Of a stretch of DNA of 64,000 nt, positions 1 through 9,076 are shown piece after piece. Both the position numbers and the translations under genes were made by a program. This DNA is from Zelopaecilomyces penicillatus (Eukaryota > Ascomycota > Sordariomycetes > Hypocreales > Pseudodiploosporaceae). The notes below the pieces were generated by a model. That model saw only the letters and a program-made list of their open reading frames with translations. It was not told the DNA's origin and searched no databases. The stretch covers positions 1,054,001 through 1,118,000 of the forward strand of contig VCCP01000001.1 in assembly GCA_005765155.1 (NCBI GenBank), given 5' to 3'. Every line of letters begins with the position of its first letter. Position 1 is the first letter of the stretch.

Positions 1-535
1 ACCCGTAGCTTCTGCTCCCATTCAACAGTACATCGGTACGAACTCTTATCAATTCCACCCTTTCTTTCTGCTGCAAATGAGCAAACCCGCGCTCTCTGAA
101 ATGAACGGAATGGCTGACGATGGATCCGGGCGGGATTGTTAGGTGACACCAAGCACGGAAACCTCATCGGTACGGACCGTGCGGGCAACAAGTTCTTCGA
201 GAACAACGAGGAATTACCCCTGCGAACCCGCTGGGTCGAGTACGCCAAGCACGACTACGACGCCGCCCACATCGAGCCTGGATGGCATGCCTGGATAAGC
301 TACATGGTCGACAGGCCCCCCACACAGGACAAGCTCATTGCCGCTGGAACGAGAAAGTTTGAGCCGTTGAATCCAAAGCCCAACTATACCATGACCCGCG
401 GTGCTTTCAAGACATATAACACGTAAGTCTTGACTGTTTTCTTAAGAGTCTGGATAACGACTTGTATTGACTATCTTGTGTAGTACCAAGCCCAAGATTT
501 CTGCGTGGGAGCCGGTGGCTGCGGAGCGGGCATAG
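1..535 (+). CDS. NADH:ubiquinone oxidoreductase subunit NDUFA12 (complex I 17.2 kDa type), 3' part
   Basis: Accessory subunit of mitochondrial complex I, in the inner membrane. The gene enters from the left edge. An exon ends at 35 with codons for Tyr-Ile and the first base of Gly; intron 36-142; exon 143-422; intron 423-483; last exon 484-535 with TAG at 533-535. Joining them gives YIGDTKHG, then GTDRAGNKFFEN, ELPLRTRWVEYA, HIEPGWHAWISYMVD and the C-terminal KPKISAWEPVAAERA, all typical of the NDUFA12 family. The first exon lies outside the window. The bases before position 29 read PVASAPIQQ in frame, which does not match the family well, so a further acceptor after CAACAG at 28, making 29-35 a very small exon, is possible. 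The identification is firm; the left boundary is not. Confidence 0.88.
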
Positions 536-748
536 AATGTTATTTCAGTTTGGTTTGTGGAAGCTCATTGTACATAATGGACCGCGCGCTCGCTAGATGA
601 ATTGGAATTGTGAACAGTCTACTGGATTTCAAATGACTTCAAATGGTGCTTGGATATTTGCTCCAAGATGTGATGCAATCTTTGGTGCATCTTGATATTC
701 AAAACTCACGTTAACAAACAGTTCATACCACTCAATTTTTTTGCAACA

Positions 749-1372
749 TCACTCAATATACCCGAGGCTTCGAAACGCTCGTTCAAGAATCTCCTTAATC
801 ACATACTCCTTGCGATAGTTGTAATCCATAACCTTCTCCCCCAGCGCCCTACTCTGCTCCGCAGCCTTCCTCTTCACGCTCGCATATAGCTCCCGATCGT
901 CCTCGTGCGTCATTAACCACTCACGAAAGATAGTGTGCCGCTCTACCTCTGCACAATCGGGTCCAAAGACGTGCAGGTTGACAGACGGCTCGTCGTAGCA
1001 GAAGAAACGGTGCTGGTACCAGTTGGGCTCGCGGAAGAGGAATTGGAAACCCACAGCCTCGAGCTGTGGCACAAAGGCAGCCTCGTTGAGCACGTCTGGC
1101 ACCACGAGGTCGATGTCAAGGACGTTTTTGGCCGGTAGGTTAGGTATGCTAGTCGAGCCGCGGTGGTTGATAGCCAAAGGAGCTGTAGATGTGCTGCCGA
1201 TGCTTCCTAGGGCTGATTCGATGCGCGCTTTGAGCGTTTCAAACTGTTGCGGCCAGGTGGGATCGGGCTCGACAATCTCAATGGGTATTTTGTACTTGCG
1301 CGTTGATACGCGGTCTATGCCCGCGGTTTCGTAGACATGGTGCTTGAGTATTTCCTCAACAGGAACTGGCAT
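749..1372 (-). CDS. GrpB/UPF0157 family protein (nucleotidyltransferase fold)
   Basis: Single-exon protein of 207 residues. It carries the GrpB/UPF0157 pattern: RGSTSIPNLPAKNVLDIDLVV at about residues 71-91, that is a Gly-Ser followed by two spaced aspartates (D86, D88), as in the nucleotidyltransferase superfamily. It continues with the family's NWYQHRFF and NLHVF segments and a helical C-terminus. The first true ATG is at 1372; the codon at 1378 in the same frame is TTG. In some bacteria the domain is fused to dephospho-CoA kinase, but the reaction of free-standing fungal members is not established. The next gene, the acetyltransferase, lies 600 bp away on the same strand. Confidence 0.82.
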   Translation of the reverse strand: MPVPVEEILKHHVYETAGIDRVSTRKYKIPIEIVEPDPTWPQQFETLKARIESALGSIGSTSTAPLAINHRGSTSIPNLPAKNVLDIDLVVPDVLNEAAFVPQLEAVGFQFLFREPNWYQHRFFCYDEPSVNLHVFGPDCAEVERHTIFREWLMTHEDDRELYASVKRKAAEQSRALGEKVMDYNYRKEYVIKEILERAFRSLGYIE

Positions 1373-1972
1373 CTTCAAGATGTTCTGTCTTTGCTTTTCT
1401 ACCGTCTTTTGTAAGAAAAGGCTTTATCAGCTTGGAGTTCTCAAGAACGGTAAAACGTGAATTAAAGCACCAGAGAATTCAGTATGATCAAGTGCCAAAT
1501 TTAACGACTCCTAAGAGAAGATCTAAGCACGCGACAAATGTTAGGTCTTCCAGACGGTTTAATAGAACCACCGCTGGATGTAAAAAAAACAACACCAGTC
1601 TTTAGCACCTGCATAAGCTTTCCCTTTAGCTCACCGCAATCCCTTTAAAGAGTTGCCTTGCCGTTAATGTCCCAAACTTCTGGGTTGCAATGGATTCATT
1701 GACTTTTGCTCTCCGGTGACTCACTAACCGGATGTTGCGCTGCCGAGCCTTACACAGTACACTTAATCGCCCAAAGACAACAGCAAGATGCTGCCGAGTA
1801 AGCACTGCATTCCGTGCAGATCATCGAGTAAAAATTACACCGAGTCTGACAGACAGTATACGAATTGGACACTGGAATAACTGCAGATGCTGTGCAAGAT
1901 CCAATCCGGCGAGACCGATGTGGTTAAATGCAGATGCAGGCTAAGCAGCCAACCAGCTTGGAATCATCCCCC
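1373..1972. other. Intergenic, 600 bp
   Basis: Promoter side of the GrpB-family gene and 3' side of the NAT9-like gene. No convincing coding sequence, RNA gene or repeat was seen. Confidence 0.5.
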
Positions 1973-2848
1973 TCAATCCCTCAACCCCTCATACGCAACC
2001 TCATGATACCGCATCTCCCCCATCGCAGCATCTCCTAAGACCCCATGTTCTTCTTTTACCAAATCCTCCCAACTCATCGTCATAGTCACCTCTCCAAAGT
2101 AATTGACCTCCCCCTTCTGCCTAAACCCCAACTTCCCAAAGAGCGCTCTGCTCCCCTTGTTTCCTTCTTTAATCTTCACCATCAACCCGCTCATCGTGAC
2201 ATCCCCCCCCCGTTTGAGATCCTCGTCTCCATCTGTGTATTCTTTGAGAATCTCATCTAAATGACCCCGTATGTATGTGAGCAGCGCCCGTACGGCAGCC
2301 TCACCTAGGCCGCGACCGCGGTGTTCCTTGGCTGCAATCATAACGTCCACCTCGCCTATGAGCTTCTTCTTATTTGTCATTCCACCCCCAATTTCCACAT
2401 CTTCATCATCATCATCATCCACGTAGAGGAAGAAATTTATGTCACCCCTCATTCTCTCATCTGCGTCTGCCTCTCCAGCCTTGACGGGTTCATGTGCGGC
2501 CCCGCCTTCAATTCCTTCCAGCTGTTCGCACACAATAAATGTCAGTTTGTCGCACGACGTGCGCCATGACTGCTGGTTTTCATATTCCTCATCCAGGCTC
2601 ATAGGCTCCGATGCAGTCGCCTCCTGTATGTCCTATCATTATGATTAGCTCATCGTCTGGGATAAATCTATACATGAGTGAACCAACTTACTGGGTCTTG
2701 CATCCAGCCATGGTATTTTAGCACATGATGCGCTTCATAAGGCACCAGCAACAGCTTGCTTGTCGAAATCGCTGTCTAGCATGAGCAACTTGATCTATTC
2801 TTTCATTCTAGATAGGAAAATATTACCTGTGCCCTGATTGACCTTCAT
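1973..2848 (-). CDS. GNAT acetyltransferase, NAT9-like
   Basis: Three exons: 2827-2848, 2692-2771 and 1973-2632, giving 253 residues; introns are 55 and 59 nt. The spliced N-terminus has the NAT9 pattern: TSKLLLVPYEAHHVLKYHGW, MQDPDIQEATASEP and SLDEEYENQQSW. An acetyl-CoA-binding signature RGRGLG lies at about residues 139-144 after VDVMIAAKEH. A run of acidic residues (VDDDDDEDVE, about 105-114) is a local insertion. NAT9 proteins are uncharacterised or putative N-acetyltransferases; no substrate can be read from the sequence. Splicing is supported by restoration of family motifs across both junctions and by consistent phase. Confidence 0.87.
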
Positions 2849-3105
2849 TTTTATGATTCGCTCAGTTCAGTGTACAGAATGTATCAGCGTAATGTGCAAC
2901 AAAAAGATGCAGGTGTCAAAGTTTACCATTGAACTCCGCACCGCTAACCAGGAATTACGTGGAGCCCCCAATACGCAAAATGTCATTAATTCATACATCG
3001 ATTTTTTTTTTTACAAGGGGTGATTATATTGTTTACACATCTTACAACACGACAAGCCTTTCAAGACTTGTGCATGCAATCAACATCAAAGGCGTCAGAC
3101 TTTCT

Positions 3106-5214
3106 TCACGCCCGAGCTCCCTTCTTGGCAGCGTATCGCTTTGCCAGCATCTTGACCACAGCCTCCTCGCCCATTCTTGCCTCCATGGCCAGCAACTCTG
3201 CCATCTGGTTCATCTTATTTCTCGTCTTATCCTGCAGTGCCGAGCTCAGCTGCTCAATTAACTCCTCGTCTGAGTGATTGGGGTTCGGTGTCGGGGGAAA
3301 CAAGGTATCCCACTTCTTGGTTCTGGCAACAGCATCTGCAGGCTTAGACTCAGTGCCATACTGGTCGTCTTTCCCCTTTGCGGCAAACTCGACCGTACGC
3401 CTCTCTGACTTCACACCTAGGCCATTCAATAACTCTGATGCCTTGGTGGGCATAATGGGTTGGAGCAAAATTCCCGCAATTCGCAACGCCTCGGCACTAT
3501 TGTAAATAACCCAGTTCAAAAGGTTGCGGGACTCGGCATCAGGCTTTTTGACAAGGTTCCACGGCTCAGTGTCTGAAATGTAACGGTTCGTCTACCACCC
3601 AAGGTTTTTAGTATTTGGAGATGCTTTGAAATAGAGACAATTCGCACTTACCTCTCGTAAGAGATTGAAAATTTCACGAATGGCACTGCCCGTATCAAAG
3701 TTCTCCATTTCGTCAGAAAACACTTGAGGGAACTTGGCCAGGTGAGGTTCCAGGCTATAATACAGATTCTCAGATTCTTTAATCTCTTGCCGTTCCATGT
3801 GCTTTTTGAACCCCCCATCTCGATATATAGCAACTGCTTCCTGAGTCGACCACCTTGTAGCGGCCTTGGGCCGTGCTATTCGGTAGAATAGGTTACCTAT
3901 GTTGGCTTGCAGGTCCTTCATATATACCGATCCAATCAACTGATTGGAATAACTCATGTCCTTGTTAAAACTAGCATTGCGCATGAGAAAGTACCGAAGA
4001 GGATCGATACCCCATCTTTGGATGGCAAATGTTGGATTAACAACGTTACCGAGTGACTTGGACATCTTGCGATTCGACATGGTCCAGTGGTTGTGACACA
4101 CAACCTTCTTGGGGAGTGGAAGGTCGAGAGCCATTAGCAGAGCCGGCCAGTATATGGTGTGGAACCGCAGAATATCTTTTCCAATAACTTGTGTGTCGGG
4201 AGGCCAAATCCCCATGTCATCTTTGGCCGTTAGCCACTTGCTCCCATATCCTGCCTTGGTCGCATAGTTGATTAGCGCATCAACCCAAACGTAGATGGTT
4301 TGGCTCGGGTCTTCCGGATCGGGTATGCCCCAGCTGAGTCTTGAAGCTGGGCGCGTAATGGACAAGTCCTCGAGATGATTCTCAACCCAGTTTCTAACCT
4401 CGTTCATCCGATGAGCAGGTTGTATCCAGTCCGGGTTTTCGTCGTAGAATTTGAGAAGAGCCTCTCGGTACTTCTTCAAGGGAAAGAACCATGTCTCCTC
4501 CTTGATCCATTCAACCTCGTTTCCTGTTTCAGTGCTCACAAGGATCTTCTTTCCCGTTTGGGGCACAATGCTGGGCTGAACCATCTCCTCTGGATAAAAG
4601 CACTCATCGCTGACGCAATACCATCCCTCATGGACCCCTTTATATAACCCAAGGCCCTCTGGTGACTTGTGCTTTAACTGCAGCCAGAACTGTGCAACCG
4701 CATCTTTGTGGTCCTGGTCGGTAGTTCGGATGAAAAAGTCGTTTGATATGCTGGCCTCTGAGGCGAGCTCCCTAAACTTATTCGAATTGCCGTCGCAGAG
4801 TTCTTTCGCATTCATGCCTTGCTTGGCTGCCGCTCGCTGTATCTTCATGCCGTGCTCGTCGGTACCTGTGCATAGGATGGCTTGCTTGCCATTGATCTGA
4901 TGCCATCTCTTGAGGACATCGGCCAGGACCATGGTGTACATATGACCAATATGGGGAGCTATGAATCGGATAAGCTTTCAATTCCAAAGACCAGAGTCTA
5001 AAATAATCTCACCTGCATTAACATAGAATATAGGCGTCGTAACGTAACGGGGCTTCTCTGTGGATGTGTCTATAGAGCTCCCTGAGCTGCTCCATCGACA
5101 CGATGGGGGAACGGTTCGTGGCCGGCAACTAGGGCAAATCCAGCCATTCGATAGAGCTAATCGAGATCGAGCTTGCCGCAGTCCCCTAAGGGTTTGCGAT
5201 CTAAGCAGCACCAT
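3106..5214 (-). CDS. MSM1: Methionyl-tRNA synthetase, mitochondrial
   Basis: Class I aminoacyl-tRNA synthetase that charges mitochondrial tRNA-Met. Exons 5013-5214, 3652-4958 and 3106-3591 give 664 residues. The ATP-binding HIGH motif appears at residues 70-73 only after joining exons 1 and 2 (NAAPHIGHMYTMV). The KMSKS motif is at 365-369. The middle contains TGTDEHGMKIQ, WYCVSDECFYPEEM and YVWVDALINYA, all typical of MetRS; the anticodon-binding part begins in exon 3 (LNWVIYNSAEALRIAG). The N-terminus has many Arg and Ser and no acidic residues (MVLLRSQTLRGLRQARSRLA), as expected for a mitochondrial presequence. The ATG at 5214 was chosen because the longer frame upstream lacks this character. 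Transcribed divergently from the Mtr2-like gene. Confidence 0.93.
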
Positions 5215-5529
5215 GATGTAGAACGATGATGATGGCGAATGCGATGGACAAGTGGATGCGCGACACTGATGTGAACCCGATAAGGTCAAAAGGGCTAAAC
5301 AGTGTCGTGAGTGCGAATTGAAATGTCCGATAACTGTGTAATAGCGGGGCATACATTTATTTAGCTTAAGGTTCAAGAACCCTGCAACGTCATATTGCTG
5401 ATTATTTTGTCTGGCTCTCCAACCCTCCTCGCAATCCCTTTGGCTACCTTACTTCTGTCGTTTACCAAATAGCTTATCGCCTTTACACAAGTATACTTCT
5501 CGCAGACTTATCAGGCTTCTTAAGTCATT
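5215..5529. promoter_or_regulatory. Divergent promoter region between MetRS and Mtr2-like genes
   Basis: These 315 bp separate two outward-reading start codons and must hold both promoters. It has pyrimidine-rich stretches but no obvious TATA box. Confidence 0.5.
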
Positions 5530-6112
5530 ATGACGCTTCCAGATGCAGACACAGAGGTCAGGGCCTCCAGCAAAGGTACGTTACTACTCCCCCCCCCCAC
5601 CATAGCTTCGCAGCGACAGTCGCTAACACATTGTCATGATAGCTGCTGAAACATTTGTAAATCTATACTACCAAGCGATCAACAATAAGCGCAACAACTT
5701 TTCTCAGTTCTATGTCAACTCATCCCCACGATATTCAGCAATTTCAGCGGATATCTCCATCAATGGCCTCGTTGTGCCTACGCCAGATGAATACTCCAAG
5801 CTCCTTGATACTCAGGGACCGGACGTGACCTATGAAGTGGAATCTTTCGATGCGCACGTAATGAACCCGTCTTTTCAGTTCGGAGCCCCCGACAACATCC
5901 ACGACAATGAAAAGATTGAGAAGAACGGTGGACGCATGAGCATCGTTGTGACGACGATGGGCAAAGTGCAGTTCGGGAAGGGGAGGGAAGCTCCGCAAAA
6001 GATGTTCAATGAGACGTTTGTACTGGTCCCCAACTGGGAAACCATGGGTCGAAATCCACCGCGTGGCTTGAAGCGATGGCTCATCATGTCGCAAAACTTC
6101 CGATCATTATAA
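5530..6112 (+). CDS. NTF2-fold protein, probable mRNA export factor Mtr2
   Basis: Two exons, 5530-5575 and 5643-6112, with a 67 nt intron containing a run of C; 171 residues. Exon 1 encodes MTLPDADTEVRASSK and joins in frame to AAETFVNLYYQAINNKR, the first helix of an NTF2-like fold. Segments such as FYVNSSPRYSA, ISINGLVVPTPDEY, GGRMSIVVTTMGKV and NETFVLVPNW fit a fungal Mtr2, the small partner of Mex67 in nuclear mRNA export. The NTF2-like fold is clear; assignment to Mtr2 rather than another NTF2-like protein rests on length and overall pattern. Confidence 0.75.
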
Positions 6113-7065
6113 CGCATCACCAACTTGAAAAGTCCGAATGGTTAATACGGAGGCGTACATGTACACGACACATCACACACGTTTTCACATGTCTTCAATT
6201 CTGATGGCTCTCTTCTGGCGGGAGCTATCTGCTATCATAGGCATATGTGATAGACGACAAATACTCAGCACTCAATCACGAAGACAGCGCTCTGAGTATT
6301 TTGAGCGCTAGGGCCATAAGAACGATGATAACGGGAGAGACTCAATTAAGCTCTCATGTGCCGGGTAGCGTTTGTCTTTCTGGGAAAACAACCAGACTGT
6401 AGCCTTGGGAACTCGAGTTGACACATGATGTACAAACAACACTTGGATTGTATTGTTGCATCTGCTATTATTGCCCTGCAAATGATGAGCACTAGCTGCA
6501 AACATCTTGTAGAACTGGAATTGGAAGGTATCAGGGCGTTGCACGTTGGATGTCTATAACAGCGATTAATTTTATAAATACATGCAGAGGTCCCAAAAGA
6601 CACAATTCGCTACCCTCCCAGATGCTTTAAGTTCATGAAACCAAATGATGTTGGTAAGCCAACGGTAAATCACCAACACAAAACCATAGAGCAATATCGA
6701 ATGTGCGCTTATGCAAGCCTTGAGATCAGATCGCCAGCGGGTCATTGCACTGAACATACTAGCATCTCTTTCTCTTTCTCGATGCTTCCTTACTATTGTT
6801 CTTAGCTGCTCTATTATTTCCTAGGACTTGTTGGTCCAGTTGAGTTGATAACTCGTATGTACAAGGTGGGTGAAATCCTACCTTTAGGTAGGTAGGTAAG
6901 GTAGGTACTCTACTTGCATGGGGATACACCCAGGGTATTAGTTGGTTGGTGGGGGTTGACACAACCACTAGCAGACAATGCTACACTTCTTCCTTTGCTA
7001 CTATTTAGAACCCCGCCATCACACTCCCACCATCTCGCTACTCTCCCTCGCCCAACTCTCCAGCC
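6113..7065. other. Intergenic, 953 bp
   Basis: No convincing gene. It contains the tandem TAGG/GGTA tract at 6885-6908, one of the dispersed intergenic motifs described in the findings. Confidence 0.5.
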
Positions 7066-7867
7066 ATGCCAGCCAAGGCCAAAGCCATTGCAAAGGCCTC
7101 AAACCCCGAACCCAAAGGTATATAGTCTTGCTCCCTGACACCTGTATATTTTTAATCCCAAGCTTCCAAAGCTTCCAGTCACATCTAAGCCCTATCCCTA
7201 TATCTGCATTGACCCCCCCAACATCACTCACTAACTTGCATTTCCTCCACCACAAAAACAGAGTCTGCTCCCGAGACCGTTCACGAGCGCACCAAACAGC
7301 GCTTCTACAAGACAAACCCCATTGAAAAACGCCTCGAAGACGTCGGCGGCAGCTTCACAAACCTCACGCCCGCCGAGAAAAAGACATACACACACGCCAA
7401 ACTCATCCTACCACTCTCCCAGCGGAAAGTCTCACTATCTGGCAAAGCAGAGCGCGAGTACTGGAAACACGTCGCCAAGGAAGCTCTACCCATCCGCCGG
7501 CTAGACAGGGGCATCAACTACAGCTGGGGTAAAGACAAGAACGGCCGCGACGTTGGGTCGTACAAGATTGAGGATTTTCAGGAGCGTGCGTATCGGCAAG
7601 CTAGGCTGACGGCGTTGGATATCTTGCACCGGCAGTTCGTTGCGCAGCGGAAACAGGCAAAGAACCAAGGGAAAGGACTCGAGGTTGAGCTGGTAGAGGC
7701 TGAGAAGAAGAGGAGGCAGGATATGGCGGCTCTTAAGCGTGAACTATATGGGGAGATCATGGGCCCTTTGGCCAGTGATCCAGAGTGGGATGATGTCGTG
7801 CCGATTCCACAAACCGAGACAGAGGGCGCTCTAGCCCAGATTGCATATCCAGAAGACTACGCCGAGG
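7066..7867 (+). CDS. Unrecognised basic coding segment, open in frame into RAM2
   Basis: Exon 7066-7117 (17 codons, MPAKAKAIAKASNPEPK) joins across intron 7118-7261 to an open exon starting ESAPETVHERTKQRF. About 183 residues precede the probable RAM2 start at 7759. They are rich in Lys, Arg, Glu and Gln and probably helical, for example KIEDFQERAYRQARL and VEAEKKRRQDMAALKREL. I do not recognise the domain. There is no stop codon between it and RAM2 except TAA at 7873-7875, which lies inside the RAM2 intron 7868-7953. It may be a separate gene that ends by intron retention, a real N-terminal extension of RAM2, or a neighbour whose true 3' splice was missed. A mitochondrial ribosomal or assembly protein is conceivable from size and charge, but this is a guess. 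Confidence 0.5.
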
Positions 7868-8909
7868 GTAACTAACATTTCTATTATGCTTTATCAGAAC
7901 CATCCTCATAATCTTTAAGAATATGGAAATATAAAATTAACCTGCTATACTAGCCGTCTCCTACCTCCGCGCCGTCATGGCCGCTGAGGAATACTCCCCC
8001 CGCTGCCTCCGCCTCACCGACCTCGTCATCGCCATGAACCCCGCCCACTACACCGTCTGGCTCTACCGCTTCAAGATCCTCTCGGAGCTCAACCTTCCCA
8101 TCCTCGACGAGATCCAGTGGCTCAACGAAGTCGCTCTCGCCAATCTCAAAAACTATCAGATCTGGCACCACCGCCAGCTCCTCTTTGACCGCTACTACCC
8201 AACCATCATCTCCAACACCGACTCCAATCAAGCAGATTCTTCAGAATCTACCTCGACCTCGACTTCAACGTCAAACTCAGACCCGGACGTCTTGAAACGC
8301 TTCGCCAAGTCTGAAATCGCATTCGTCACCCGTATGCTCGAAGAGGACACCAAAAACTACCACGTCTGGTCCTACCGCCAGTACCTCGTCTTGAAACTTG
8401 GCCTCTGGACCCCCGCAGAGCTCGTCTCTACCCAGAATCTCATCGAAGACGACCTCCGCAACAACTCCGCCTGGTCCCACCGCTTCTTTCTCTCCTTTTC
8501 AGATCCAGCCGCTTCTTCGTCCGGGGACAAGGACAAACTTCCTCCAACAGCACATGACCCCGAGGTGCCCGAGTCGATTATTGACCGAGAGATCAACTAC
8601 GCCAAGGACAAAATTCTTCTTGCACCACAGAACCAGTCTGCCTGGAACTATCTGAGGGGTGCCTTAAACAAGGGGGGCCGCAGTTTCGATACTGTTGAGG
8701 ACTTTATTCTGCAGTTCATTTCTGATTTGGGAGAGGAGAACGAACAAGTCAAAAGCTCCCATGGTCTAGACCTACTGTCTGAAATTTACCAACAAAAGGG
8801 TGATACTGAAAAGGCCAAGCTCTGCCTACAAAGGCTCTGGGAGAAATGGGACCCAGTCCGTGAAGGGTATTGGAAATACAGGGCGTCAGAGTTGACACGA
8901 ACGAACTAA
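7759..8909 (+). CDS. RAM2: Protein farnesyltransferase/geranylgeranyltransferase type I alpha subunit
   Basis: Shared alpha subunit of farnesyltransferase and geranylgeranyltransferase I, which prenylate CaaX proteins such as Ras and Rho in the cytosol. Exons 7759-7867 and 7954-8909, with an 86 nt intron, give 354 residues. Starting at MGPLASDPEWDDV gives the N-terminus expected for fungal members (DPEWDDVVPIPQ, ALAQIAYPEDYAE) and splices to AVSYLRAVMAAEEYSPRCL. Prenyltransferase alpha (PPTA) repeats follow: NPAHYTVWLYR, NYQIWHHRQ, NYHVWSYRQ, NNSAWSHRFF and NQSAWNYLRG. A Ser/Thr-rich insert (ESTSTSTSTSNSD) sits between repeats two and three. The frame stays open upstream for 183 more residues, so the real protein may be a 537-residue fusion. 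Confidence 0.88.
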
Positions 8910-9076
8910 TGATTCTCTTTTTGGCACGCTAGTCTTTTCATTTATTTGTTTCATAAACATGGAAGCCCTCATTTGCTGCTTCTGCTGTAGTGCCATCATA
9001 TGTCGCTGTGTCTAATGATAATTCAGAATCCACTCCACCTCTATTTCCTATATTGCGCTAGCCCAAGATTCCCTTT

